The translations under genes were made by a program, and so were the position numbers. A stretch of DNA of 64,000 nt from Schistocerca nitens (lineage: Eukaryota > Arthropoda > Insecta > Orthoptera > Acrididae). Of this stretch, positions 32,331 to 44,100 are shown piece by piece. The notes under the pieces are model-generated. The model was not told the DNA's origin and searched no databases. It saw only the letters and a list, made by a program, of their open reading frames with translations. Each line of letters opens with the position of its first letter. Within the stretch, counting starts at the first letter, position 1. The stretch is taken from the NCBI RefSeq assembly GCF_023898315.1, contig NC_064617.1:715993202-716057201 (forward strand), in the 5' to 3' direction.

Positions 32331-32547
32331 CTTTTAACATGATTTAGCAAGTAATACTGATGATGCAGACAGCTTGTTTCAGATAAAGCTGCAGCAATTG
32401 CTGGGAACCATTAGGCAACAGAAAGTTAAACAATGGTAGTTTTCAGGGACAGAATGAGTCATTGTTAGGCAGGAACAACAAAGGAATCAAGCAACAATTA
32501 CAGGTAACCCATATTTTTAAGATTCTAGTTCAGACTGGTCACTACTG

Positions 32548-35164
32548 TTGTGGAAAGTCAGTATGGAGTCAGAAGAATGTACTAGTGGTGCTTTTGTTCA
32601 AACAAGTTGCAGTATTGGTAGGACACAAGCATCTGAATGTCATAAAACAACATATGGAAACAAATGTGGCATTCACTTTGTACTGTATGATCTGGATGAA
32701 TCGGACCAAGATTTGTTGCTATGGAGTCTGGGATACACCCTGTGGGCACAAGAAGTACAGTTCCAAGAAACTTAAGTGTTTGTTATCATCGCATGAAAGT
32801 GTTTCTGGATAAGTATTCTTTTCTACAAAGAGGTTGTTTTAATTCATTTCGGATTCATAAGAAGACAGTGAAGTGTAGACTCAGAGAAACTGATATAAAA
32901 TCAGTATTGAAAGTGAATCGGTGCATGTGGCTTAACATGAAACCAGGACAAAAGTTATGTTCCAGGTGTGTTACACTGCTAAAAAATGAAGAATATTCTG
33001 ATAATTTACATGACACTGACGAAGAGTATCAGCCACCTACAACCACAGCGGATGAGCAATTAAATACTTCAGTGACTGCTCTTGGTTTGTCTCCCATGAA
33101 GACACACAAAGTTGGGAAAAGTTGGTAGAAGAAAATTACAAGAAGCTGAAAGGGAATTAAAATGCAAAATAGCTGACACACTAATGGTGGAAGAGCACGA
33201 ACTATCTGCTCCAAAGGAACAGAAATCATGCCAGAAATGCTCTGATTTGGACAAAACTGTGGATGATTTGGAAAAACCAAAGTGCCATATGCACACGCCA
33301 GAAAAAAGTAGCTATTCTTACCATTGCATCTTCCAGCTGGTCTATTGCCTACACTGCAAAGGAATTCAGTGTTTCTACATACATGGTAAAGCAAGCTAGG
33401 AAAATAAAAGCAACCCAAGGAGTGCTCCCACAACTTGAGCAGGCTCAGGGTAAGCAATTGAGTTCAGAAATAAAGGTGCTAGTGTCGGAGTTTTTATGAA
33501 AATAATGACTACAGCCGAATAATGCCTGGAAAAAATGACTATGTAAAGGTGAAAACGGGAAATGTACGTGTACAGATGCAAAAAAGTCTGTTGCTATGCA
33601 ACATATCAGAACTATATGTAGAATTCCATGAAGAGTATCCCAATACCAAATTAGGTTTATCATCTTTTTTCAATCTTCAGCAGAAATGGGTTGTGCCTTT
33701 AAGTGCAAGGGGCACACACAATGTTTGTGTATGTGAGACCCATCAAAATGCTAAGCTGATGTTTGCTGCTATAAAGGATTCTGGTCTGGATTACAAAGGT
33801 GCAATGAAGCTGCTAGTGTGTGACATCAGTTCCTACCAGTGCATGATACACAGGTGTGAAAAGTGTCCTGGTAAGGCAAATCTAGCAGAACACATGAACA
33901 ACAAACTGTATAGTGAACTCCTTATGGATGAAAATGAACTTGTTTCTTATAAACAATGGACACACATGGATCGCACAAGTCTTGAAACAAAACAAAGTAC
34001 AGTGGAAGATTTTGTTGAAATGTGTTGTCAAAAAACAAACAGACCACACACAGCAACAGCACAATCGGCTTATCTCCAGTTTTGTAAGGATAATTTGAAA
34101 CAAGATGAAATTATAGTAATACTAGACTTTTCTGAAAATTATGCATTTATAGTTCAAGATGCCATCCAAGGACATCATCATTGGAACAACAGTCAAGCAA
34201 TTCTCCAGCCATTTGCGATTTACTTTAGAGGTGAATCAGGTGATGTGTCTGTCATGAACCTGTGCGTTTTAGTGACTGTTTAATTCATGATGCCATTGCA
34301 GTTCATGCCCACATTTGCACTGTCATGGCATATGTGAAAAACAAACTGCCTCACATACATTTTGCGAAATACTTCAGTGATGGTGCAGGTAGTCAGTACA
34401 AAAACTGTAAAAATCTCAAAAATTTAAGCATGCATTACCATGATTTTCAGATTCATGCAGAATGGAATTTTTTCACAACAGGTCATGGTAAAAATGTATG
34501 TGATGGTATTGGTGCTACCATTAAGCGCATGGCATCACGAGCTAGTCTGCAGCACCCTACAGAAGGTCACATTCTGACACCTCTTCAATTATTTACCTGG
34601 GTACAGAAAAATATCTCTGGCATACTATCATTCTATGTTTCGAAAGATGAGGTGAAATCAGTCAAAGAGTTGCTAAAAAGCAGACTAGAAAATGTTAAAA
34701 CTATTGCCAGGCACAAGGAGCCATCATCACTTCTCTCCAGCGGACTCTGACAATGTGCAGATGAGCAGACTGTCCGGTTATAACTATAGGTTCATGCACA
34801 ACATGTTGTCTTCACAGTGTGTTTGACTCAGGATTCAGAAGCAAAAGCAGCAACATGCAACCAGGTTGCAATGTTATTGCTGTTTATGATGACAAATGGT
34901 ACTTAGGATGTGTTTCAGAGTGCTGTGAAGCAGAAGGTGATGTTTGTGGACTTCATGGCACCAGCAGGACCAGCAAGATCATTTCATTGGCCACGTTTGT
35001 CAGACAGGTGTTTGATTCCTTTTGAACATATTCTTATGACAGTTCCAGTTCCTACCACAGTGTCAGGAAGACAGTACAATTTGCCACTCAATGTACAGAG
35101 TGCAGTAGCTAAAGTGTGGGAGAACTTCTGTTCAAAGCACAATCGACTGGTTTTTAGCAGTTAA
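32548..35164 (+). pseudogene. decayed DFSENY-type transposase-like gene
   Basis: The gene reads left to right in several frames. A Cys/His-containing N-terminal part at 32780-33000 has CYHRMKVFLDKY and PGQKLCSRCVTLL. An HTH-like segment at 33315-33420 has STYMVKQARKIK. MPGKNDYVKVKTG and GTHNVCVCETHQNAKLM (33522-33760) follow. Next is a catalytic-type core: VILDFSENYAFIVQDAIQGH near 34119-34180, YFSDGAGSQYKN near 34370, and TTGHGKNVCDGIGATIKR near 34480-34530. A C-terminal VIAVYDDKWYLGCV domain lies at 34870-35160. This order matches a widespread family of uncharacterised animal proteins I recall. DFSENY, FSDG and GHGK/DGIG look like RNase H-fold catalytic blocks, by inference. About four frame changes (near 33120, 33300, 33500 and 34260) and a TGA after 34748 make it inactive. 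Confidence 0.8.
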
Positions 35165-35302
35165 GGTGCAGTAAACATCAATGACAGGTTGTGTTAATCT
35201 GTCTATATGTTGTTGCTTAGTGATTAAACAGTTGTGGGAGAGGTATAATGAGGCAGAACAGTTTACGATATGTTTTTACAAAATTGTGTTGTGGAACAAT
35301 GG

Positions 35303-36665
35303 CCACATCACCAAATACATCTGTCAACTTCCATTGTACACAAATGTCTTGCAATAACATGCTGAAATTTTGAGATATACAGGGTGATTCAAAAAGAATA
35401 CCACAACTTTAGGAATTTAAAACTCTGCAACGACAAAAGGCAGAGCTAAGCACTATCTGTCGGCGAATTAAGGGAGCTATAAAGTTTCATTTAGTTGTAC
35501 ATTTGTTCGCTTGAGGCGCTGTTGACTAGGCGTCAGCGTCAGTTGATGCTAAGATGGCGACCGCTCAACAGAAAGCTTTTTGTGTTATTGAGTATGGCAG
35601 AAGTGAATCGACGACAGTTGTTCAGCGTGCATTTCGAACGAAGTATGGTGTTAAACCTCCTGATAGGTGGTGTATTAAACGTTGGTATAAACAGTTTACA
35701 GAGAATGGGTGTTTGTGCAAAGGGAAAAGTTCTGGACGACAGAGCACTTCATCACTGGCCTCCAAGAAGCCCTGATCTTACCCCATGCGATTTTTTCTTA
35801 TGGGGGTATGTTAAGGATATGGTGTTTCGGCCACCTCTCCCAGCCACCATTGATGATTTGAAATGAGAAATAACAGCAGCTATCCAAACTGTTACGCCTG
35901 ATATGCTACAGAGAGTGTGGAATGAGTTGGAGTATCGGGTTGATATTGCTCGAGTGTCTGGAGGGGGCCATATTGAACATCTCTGAACTTGTTTTTGAGT
36001 GAAAAAAAAACCTTTTTAAATACTCTTTGTAATGATGTATAACAGAAGGTTATATTATGTTTCTTTCATTAAATACACATTTTTAAAGTTGTGGTATTCT
36101 TTTTTAATCACCCTGTATATCATTATGGTCTACTTATGCAGTGTGTGAAATTTGACTTGGATACCACTTGTCCCTTTTGGGCTACAACACTTCAAAAATC
36201 CATGGTTTTCAGGTAATTTTCCAAATTTTTGTATTTTTGTGTGCATGTAGCTCTGTTTGTGTGACTGATATGGGCATGATGAGTTCGGTGTGTGTTTAGG
36301 TCACATTAAGCTTACCACAAAAAAATTTATACCGTTTTTGAGCAAATTATATTTGGCATAGAGGACATCTACAATATGTACCTTTTAACGTATTATATTT
36401 TTTTAATCACATTTTGGAATTTTTTATTTTCCCTCAGAAATACGTTGTTGGTATTTTGATTCATAGAGTGTGTTCTCTAAATTGATGTTACTGGGTTGTA
36501 AAAAATTCACTGGACTATGTGGAATAGTTCCAAAGTTATTAAGACCTGAAGTTGGGTCTGAAGATAGATTGCCAGATGTGTGTTGCAATATCCGGGTCAC
36601 GCCACCTTCTTTCACAAGTCATAATTCTGGAACTAATTGGCAGGGGAAACTAATACTTTGTAGAC
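35303..36665 (-). repeat. right terminal inverted repeat of the DFSENY transposon (split)
   Basis: Interrupted by the mariner at 35380-36115. Without it the length is about 625 bp, equal to the left TIR. The outer edge ends TAATACTTTGTAGAC at 36665. Confidence 0.87.
35380..36115 (+). mobile_element. mariner-like element with internal deletion
   Basis: Ends are inverted repeats: left CAGGGTGATTCAAAAAGAAT, right complement CAGGGTGATTAAAAAAGAAT. They are flanked by TA at 35378-35379 and 36116-36117, the mariner target duplication. The transposase start MATAQQKAFCVIEYG is present at 35554. The HTH part (CIKRWYKQFTENG) then joins directly to the C-terminal WPPRSPDLTPCDFFLWGYVKD, so the first two catalytic aspartates are deleted. 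It lies inside the right TIR of the DFSENY transposon and postdates it. Confidence 0.92.
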
Positions 36666-37811
36666 AAGTGTTCCACACATGGTAGAATTAGTGTACTGAA
36701 TTTCAGTCAAATCTGAGACTATGAGCTGGGGCCCCTGGTTGAACTGACATGGAATGACACTTCTCCCACCATGTTGTATGCTCTAATAACATGCGAGAAT
36801 GCAGATGGATAAATTCTTCAAAAGTCCGATATTTCTATAGGTAAACCCCTGTCATTTTCAAGGCACAAACGGAATTTGGCCCTAAAATGACAGTAACTCT
36901 TACTGGTCGAGATATCGGTGGTTTTCTATGTTATCGCTCATCATTCCCTGGAGTTATATGCGAGCGAGCGCGCGTGCACACACGCACGCCTTACACACAT
37001 TTTTAATAATTCTATTAAGTAGAAGCAGTTGTCAAGCAAATATAATGATTTCAGTTTGTGCTTGAAGCTAATTTAGTTGTGTATTACATTTTTACTTATA
37101 ATACAGCTCAAATCGAAATAAATGATAATTACTGCAAGCAGTTTCAGTGATCTTGTCATTAGACAATTGTCATTTTGAGAAAAATTTTACTTCACTTCTT
37201 CACAAAGCTGTGTCAGCTGTTCTTGCCTCCTGACGTCACGTGGAGTAAATCTGTGGAACAGTGGACGCAACGTCATCAGGACATGAATTAATATTTCTCT
37301 CATGATGACTGATCGAAATTAGTTTTAATATTTATTATTCCCCTCATAGATTTGAATGTATAATACAATGTACCATAGGCAAATGAGCCTGACTGTTGTT
37401 TGTAGCAATGCAGTTCGGCAACGTGGACTTACTTTGGCCACACTCTGCAGTACCTCGCATGCGCAGTTCTCATCCTTCCGTTGCTCTGCCTCTATGCGCG
37501 GAAGCACTGTCTTACATGACGCAAGCTATAGTATAATGCACAATACCCGTGTAAGAAAATCTAATGATTGCGGTTTCGATAATACTTTTTTTATCCTGTA
37601 TTTTCAGCTACAGTCAAAGATAATTCATTCTATTTAGTGGCAAACGATTTGTATTTATGAACATTGGTCTCACTGCTACTGTCATCCTGCCATTTAATTC
37701 AATTTGCCTCTTTCAGTTTATTCAGTTCATGCCTAGTAATGCTCCACATTGCCTTCTCTGTATTATTACAATTTGTCAAACAATTGAAACTCCAGGTAGG
37801 AATATCAACAA
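36666..37811. other. no gene seen
   Basis: A short alternating purine-pyrimidine stretch lies at 36961-36990. The interval 37380-37520 is less AT-rich and has a GCATGCGCAG motif like an NRF-1-type site at 37457, which could mark a promoter, but no transcript evidence is visible. The rest is AT-rich and featureless. Confidence 0.35.
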
Positions 37812-38010
37812 GGTAGGAAAATATAGATTGCTACTTACCGTAAAGAAGACACGTCAAGTTGCAGACAGGTATAATTAGAAGACACTTACTTAACGCTTTT
37901 GGCCACAGCCTTCATCAGTGAAAGAGCGAGAGACACACCATTCACACACACAAGCAAGTAAACCTCATTTACACATGACCGCCAACTCCAGCATCTTGGG
38001 CCGGAATCTT
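37812..38010 (+). mobile_element. retroposon-like dispersed repeat (related to 40154-40300)
   Basis: Contains ATTGCTACTTACCGTAAAGA, then AAGTTGCAGACAGG, TTTTGGCCACAGCCTTCAT, and a purine-rich GAAAGAGCGAGAGACACACC segment. I recall this pattern as an abundant orthopteran repeat. Edges are not resolved. It shares its TTGCTACTNACC start with 40154-40300. Confidence 0.45.
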
Positions 38011-38641
38011 TTATTACAATTTTTGTGTGGTGTACTGTTTTCGTTTTTCTGATGTTCTGATGAAGGTTTTTGCTCTATTGCAGCTCTAAGGCTTGATTGG
38101 AGACAGTCCTCCATGTTAAATGAAGCCCTCTCTTCTTGGCAAAAGATGCAGTGATGCCAGAAATTAGGCATTCTTTATCTTGGCTTCTGCTGTAATTGTC
38201 TGTGATCCACTGTAAGAGATAACTGGATTTACAGTGTTGTAGAATGTGTGTAGCCTTGTTAAATGTCTTCAAATTGTTCATCTTGTGAATTCAATCAGGA
38301 CAGCATGGCTCACTTGTCATGTATGATTTTGTGAAACTGTAATTCTTCCCCCCTTTGTAACCAAACCTGATTAATGGGGATGGGTCATTACTGCCTTCTG
38401 ACTATAATACTCAGATGAACCACTTATTATGGGGTTAATATATTCCATGAATGATAACTGGATATAGCAATAAATGATCAGTTGCCGTCATGTTACGTCT
38501 TCCTATTCTTGTAGGGAATGAATTTGTATGGAACAAACCATGCTGGACATCTGTAACTCTAGGTCCTCTCAATTGGTACTACGCAAGACTAAAGCAATAG
38601 TAAAATAACACACAGTGAGTTTCTAGTAATTTATCATACTA

Positions 38642-38644
<3 letters not shown>
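38011..38644. other. no gene seen
   Basis: Minus-strand open frames at 37965-38171 and 38075-38281 overlap and show no known motif. Confidence 0.35.
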
Positions 38645-38703
<59 letters not shown>

Positions 38704-38884
38704 AGCGCGCGCGTGCGCATGCGCATAAGCGCGCGCGCGTGCGCATGCGCATAAGCGCGCGCGCGTGCGCATGCGCATAAGCGCGCGCGCGTGCGCATGC
38801 GCATAAGCGCGCGCGCGTGCGCATGCGCATAAGCGCGCGCGCGTGCGCATGCGCATAAGCGCGCGCGCGTGCGCATAAGCGCAC
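38645..38884. repeat. (GT)n microsatellite followed by a 26-bp GC-rich minisatellite
   Basis: (GT)n at 38645-38697 passes into tandem units ending GCGCATAA. Unit ends at 38728, 38754, 38780, 38806, 38832 and 38858 give an exact 26-bp period, and a final unit 6 bp shorter ends at 38878. Each unit is almost wholly alternating purine-pyrimidine (GCGCGCGCGTGCGCATGCGC). Open frames on the minus strand here are repeat artefacts. Confidence 0.95.
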
Positions 38885-38985
38885 GCCATTGGACACTGAC
38901 ATCCGGCTGTTCACCCATGAACTATTTTGTCAGATGTTTTGCTGTTTTCATGTACCTAAATGTTACACACTTATGCATTTCTATG

Positions 38986-38987
<2 letters not shown>

Positions 38988-39057
<70 letters not shown>
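38988..39057. repeat. (AT)n microsatellite
   Basis: Uninterrupted AT repeat of about 70 bp, only about 100 bp from the GC-rich minisatellite. Confidence 0.97.
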
Positions 39058-39060
<3 letters not shown>

Positions 39061-39267
39061 ATTCTCTGTTAATAACTGATACAATTGGCAGAGGATTATA
39101 TACAGACAATGACAACAACAACTTAATTTCACTATGAATATTATCGAAGTTGACAATTTACAGACCAATTGAAACAATGATGGCTCAATTCTGTTACTTC
39201 ACAGTATCAAATACCAAAATCTAGTGTGTGGAAAAAGTGCAATGGACAATGCCAGGACATGGGACAA

Positions 39268-39332
39268 ACATTGAAGAAGAAGGAGGTGGAGGAGGAGGAG
39301 GAGGAGGAGGAGGAGGAGGAGGTGGTGGTGTG
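39268..39332. repeat. (GGA)n/(GAA)n trinucleotide tract
   Basis: GAAGAAGAAGGAGG leads into an uninterrupted GGA run of about 10 units, then GGT units. Purine-only strand of about 50 bases. Confidence 0.93.
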
Positions 39333-40139
39333 TAGAAAAAGTGCTTTCAAGATTATGAATGTTTAAAAACGTATCTAATTACAAAACCTCTCTCTGAGAC
39401 AAGAATCATCATAGGACACACTGCTGGAATTGTCAAATGGTCATTATTAATTAATGTCAAATTATATCACTGCACTGCACTTTAAAAGTTAGTATTAATG
39501 TAGAAGGTGTAAATAAATGAATATGCAGCACGTCATTACAACTATGAAAAGTACTGAATTAATGATTAATGTTCTCTGGACAGGATCTGCATTTCCTAAA
39601 ACCATTCTTTCAGATTCTGAACTGATCTTAAAATGCTTTCTCAACTCTGTTAATGAGAACTTTATAATGTATCTTGTATGTAACTGGAAACAGAGACATA
39701 CTTTCAGAATTTCTGACATTGAGTTTTCACTCGTTTTTTATGCAATGTGCACATTAATTCTATTATGAATTCTCATAGAAGATTTTCAGTTCTAACATTT
39801 CATGTAATTCTAGCTTTAATTGTTGGATTGATCTTTTCAGTATTTTCTGGCAGTGCTGAAAATGCTAGTTAAGTTACTGAAACAGAGGAGTTAAAGGCCC
39901 ATCAAAAATTGGGTTAATATTCGATAACTGTTGTGATGCGAGTCAGCTACATACTTAAAAATTACTCCACGAAGCTTCATTTGAAACTTGCTGTTGTTTG
40001 TGTTTATATATGACAAATGTAAACAGTGTGCTTTCCTGACATTTAAACTGAGATCCCCACTTTTATAGGCAGTGTGTTACTGATTACACTGTACAAGAAT
40101 TCCACAAACACAGTCTCAAAGTTTCTGCTTTTCTGTACG
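39333..40139. other. no gene seen
   Basis: AT-rich sequence; the overlapping open frames at 39495-39768 have no recognisable motif. Confidence 0.35.
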
Positions 40140-40153
40140 TAATAAAGAGAGAG

Positions 40154-40300
40154 TAACAATATTATGAGAAGGAAAGTTGCTACTCACCACAATTAATTGT
40201 GAGAGACTTTTTGTTGTGCCTATCCCGACTCAGCATCTCCACTATATGGTGTATAGCAACTTTCCTTCTCATAATATTGTTACATTCCATCCTGGATTTT
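40154..40300 (+). mobile_element. short foldback retroposon with 14-bp TSD
   Basis: AACAATATTATGAGAAGGAA at 40155 is repeated inverted at 40281-40262, so most of the element can fold into a hairpin. A 3' tail ACATTCCATCCTGGATTTTT follows. Direct repeats TAATAAAGAGAGAG at 40140-40153 and 40301-40314 flank the whole unit including the tail. A 14-bp duplication and one-sided tail favour retroposition over cut-and-paste transposition despite the inverted repeats. Confidence 0.8.
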
Positions 40301-40359
40301 TAATAAAGAGAGAGGATCCATAGCAAACTGAAATTTTGAATTGGTCCACAAGGCATTCC

Positions 40360-40435
40360 TGAATGGCGTAACTGGTAGCAATTGTACATGAACGGCATGG
40401 ATCTGGGTCTGAATCCCAGTTTGGTGGATACTTTT
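40360..40435 (+). repeat. tRNA-like (B-box) sequence, probably SINE-derived
   Basis: AACTGGTAGCAATTG resembles an A-box region and GGATCTGGGTCTGAATCCCAG contains a degenerate B-box and a T-arm-like inverted pair. It lacks convincing acceptor pairing. Confidence 0.3.
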
Positions 40436-40439
40436 AAGT

Positions 40440-41169
40440 TATCACACAAACTGTCACAATAAATATCTGCAAGAGAATGAAAGAATACATTTTTTAACAT
40501 GTTATATGCACATTTCTTTCTTGAGTACAACAGAATTATTTGAAAATCAGATCAGATCGGATCATTAAAAAATTCAGAAAATGTTATTCTGGTTATGTGT
40601 GCACACCCCCCCCCCTCCCCACCATAAAACAATTTGACATACACTTAATTAAAAAGACACTCTTAATACCTTGGAATATAATATCGTGAGACGATACTGG
40701 AAAAAATTATATTTTGACATTAAAAATAAGTTGAAAATGAGACAACAAAATCCATCTTATTTGCGCCATGAAAACTGTTTCCGTAAGCACCACTAAGTAA
40801 ACAGAAAATCAAAAGAAATAGTGGAATATTTTCAATATAAATATCAATAATCACAGAGACATTGCCTGTTTTGTGCCTAAAAATATACCACTTGCTATAA
40901 GACGTCACCTGTTTAATTTACAATTTATTATAGCACTGGTTTGCATCTTCCACCCCAAAAAAAATCATTTTTATTTACTCTTTCATTCATACCAGAAAAT
41001 TATTTTCAACAAAAAGTAGCCACAGACGTCGTAAATGGGTAATAAAATCTTGTCAATTACCTTGGTGTCCAATTAGTGCACATTTTCTTTTCCTAATTCC
41101 ATTTCTACCTGTGAAATATTCCACATACTGTAAATGCATAACATGATTTTTTAAAGAAATTTCTTCATT
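40440..41169. other. no gene seen
   Basis: AT-rich with a C-run at 40605-40620. Ends at the RTE target duplication. Confidence 0.4.
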
Positions 41170-41180
41170 AGTACATAATG

Positions 41181-44100
41181 AGGTTGACTGATCTGGCCTT
41201 GTAACAATAACCAAAACGGCCTTGCTGTGCTGGTACTGCGAACGGCTGAAAGCAAGGGGAAACTACGGCCGTAATTTTTCCCGAGGGCATGCAGCTTTAC
41301 TGTATGATTAAATGATGATGGCGTCCTCTTGGGTAAAATATTCCGGAGGCAAAATAGTCCCCCATTCGGATCTCCGGGCGGGGACTACTCAAGAGGATGT
41401 CGTTATCAGGAGAAAGAAAACTGGCGTTCTACGGATCGGAGCGTGGAATGTCAGATCCCTTAATCGGGCAGGTAGGTTAGAAAATTTAAAAAGGGAAATG
41501 GATAGATTAAAGTTAGATATAGTGGGAATTAGTGAAGTTCGGTGGCAGGAGGAACAAGACTTCTGGTCAGGTGACTACAGGGTTATCAACACAAAGTCAA
41601 ATAGGGGTAATGCAGGAATAGGCTTAATAATGAATAGGAAAATAGGAATGCGGGTAAGCTACTACAAACAGCATAGTGAACGCATTATTGTGGCCAAGAT
41701 AGATACGAAGCCCACACCTACTACAGTAGTACAAGTTTATATGCCAACTAGCTCTGCAGATGACGAAGAAATTGAAGAAATGTGTGATGAAATAAAAGAA
41801 ATTATTCAGATAGTGAAGGGAGACGAAAATTTAATAGTCATGGGTGACTGGAATTCGAGTGTAGGAAAAGGGAGAGAAGGAAACATAGGAGGTGAATATG
41901 GATTGGGGCTAAGAAATGAAAGAGGAAGCCGCCTGGTAGAATTTTGCACAGAGCACAACTTAATCATAGCTAACACTTGGTTTAAGAATCATGATAGAAG
42001 GTTGTATACATGGAAGAATCCTGGAGATACTAAAAGGTATCAGATAGATTATATAATGGTAAGACAGAGATTTAGGAACCAGGTTTTAAATTGTAAGACA
42101 TTTCCAGGGGCAGATGTGGATTCTGACCACAATCTATTGGTTATGACCTGTAGATTAAAACTGAAGAAACTGCAAAAAGGTGGGAATTTAAGGAGATGGG
42201 ACCTGGATAAACTGAAAGAACCAGAGGTTGTACAGAGTTTCAGGGAGAGCATAAGGGAACAATTGACAGGAATGGGGGAAAGAAATACAGTAGAAGAGGA
42301 ATGGGTAGCTTTGAGGGATGAAGTAGTGAAGGCAGCAGAGGATCAAATAGGTAAAAAGACAAGGGCTAGTAGAAATCCTTGGGTAACAGAAGAAATATTG
42401 AATTTAATTGATGAAAGGAGAAAATATAAAAATGCAGTAAATGAAGCAGGCAAAAAGGAATACAAACGTCTCAAAAATGAGATCGACAGGAAGTGCAAAA
42501 TGGCAAAGCAGGGATGGCTAGAGGACAAATGTAAGGATGTAGAGGCTTTTCTCACTAGGGATAAGATAGATACTGCCTACAGGAAAATTAAAGAGACCTT
42601 TGGAGATAAGAGAACCACTTGTATGAACATCAAGAGCTCAGATGGAAACCCAGTTCTAAGCAAAGAAGGGAAAGCAGAAAGGTGGAAGGAGTATATAGAG
42701 GGTCTATACAAGGGCGATGTACTTGAGGGCAATATTATGGAAATGGAAGAGGATGTAGATGAAGATGAAATGGGAGATACGATACTGCGTAAAGAGTTTG
42801 ACAGAGCACTGAAAGACCTGAGTTGAAACAAGGCCCCCGGAGTAGACAGCATTCCATTGGAACTACTGACGGCCTTGGGAGAGCCAGTCCTGACAAAACT
42901 CTACCATCTAGTGAGCAAGATGTATGAAACAGGTGAAATACCCTCAGACTTCAAGAAGAATATAATAATTCCAATCCCAAAGAAAGCAGGTGTTGACAGA
43001 TGTGAAAATTACCGAACTATCAGTTTAATAAGCCACAGCTGCAAAATACTAACACGAATTCTTTACAGACGAATGGAAAAACTAGTAGAAGCTGGCCTCG
43101 GGGAAGATCAGTTTGGATTCCGTAGAAATACTGGAACACGTGAGGCAATACTGACCTTACGACTTATCTTAGAAGAAAGATTAAGGAAAGGCAAACCTAC
43201 GTTTCTAGCATTTGTAGACTTAGAGAAAGCTTTTGACAATGTTGACTGGGATACTCTCTTTCAAATTCTGAAGGTGGCAGGGGTAAAATACAGGGAGCGA
43301 AAGGCTATTTACAATTTGTACAGAAACCAGATGGCAGTTATAAGAGTCGAGGGACATGAAAGGGAAGCAGTGGTTGGGAAGGGAGTAAGACAGGGTTGTA
43401 GCCTCTCCCCAATGTTATTCAATCTGTATATTGAGCTAGCAGTGAAGGAAACAAAAGAAAAATTCGGAGTAGGTATTAAAATCCATGGAGAAGAAATAAA
43501 AACTTTGAGGTTCGCCGATGACATTGTAATTCTGTCAGAGACAGCAAAGGACTTGGAAGAGCAGTTGAACGGAATGGATGGTGTCTTGAAGGGAGGATAT
43601 AAGATGAAGATCAACAAAAGCGAAACGAGGATAATGGAATGTAGTCGAATTAAGTCGGGTGATGTTGAGGGTATTAGATTAGGAAATGAGACACTTAAAG
43701 TAGTAAAGGAGTTTTGCTATTTGGGGAGCAAAATAACTGATGATGGTCGAAGTAGAGAGGATATAAAATGTAGACTGGCAATGGCAAGGAAAGCGTTTCT
43801 GAAGAAGAGAAATTTGTTGACATCGAGTATAGATTTAAGTGTCAGGAAGTCATTTCTGAAAGTATTTGTATGGAGTGTAGCCATGTATGGAAGTGAAACA
43901 TGGACGGTAAATAGTTTGGACAAGAAGAGAATAGAAGCTTTCGAAATGTGGTGCTACAGAAGAAAGCTGAAGATTAGATGGGTAGATCACATAACTAATG
44001 AGTAAGTATTGAACAGGATTGGGGAGAAGAGAAGTTCGTGGCAAAACTTGACCAGAAGAAGGGATCGTTTGGTAGGACATGTTCTGAGGCATCAAGGGAT

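Larger units (their letters stand above)
31704..36665 (+). mobile_element. DNA transposon with ~625-bp TIRs and DFSENY-type transposase
   Basis: The left TIR 31704-32330 and the right TIR (about 35303-36665, minus a 736-bp mariner insertion) are inverted copies of high identity. The shared end starts GTCTACAAAGTATTAG and continues through a TTCCCCTGCC block. Between them lies a decayed multi-domain transposase-like gene (32548-35164). Similarity stops sharply at both outer edges, which supports these as element ends, although no target duplication was found. The superfamily is not named because I am not sure of its formal classification. Confidence 0.85.

Noticed and set aside
38623-38918. 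Three long minus-strand open frames rich in Arg, Ala, His and Thr
   Set aside because: All are translations of the 26-bp minisatellite and the GT repeat.
42049-43923. Minus-strand open frames across the RTE element
   Set aside because: They are shadows of the plus-strand endonuclease and reverse transcriptase frame, which carries all recognisable motifs.
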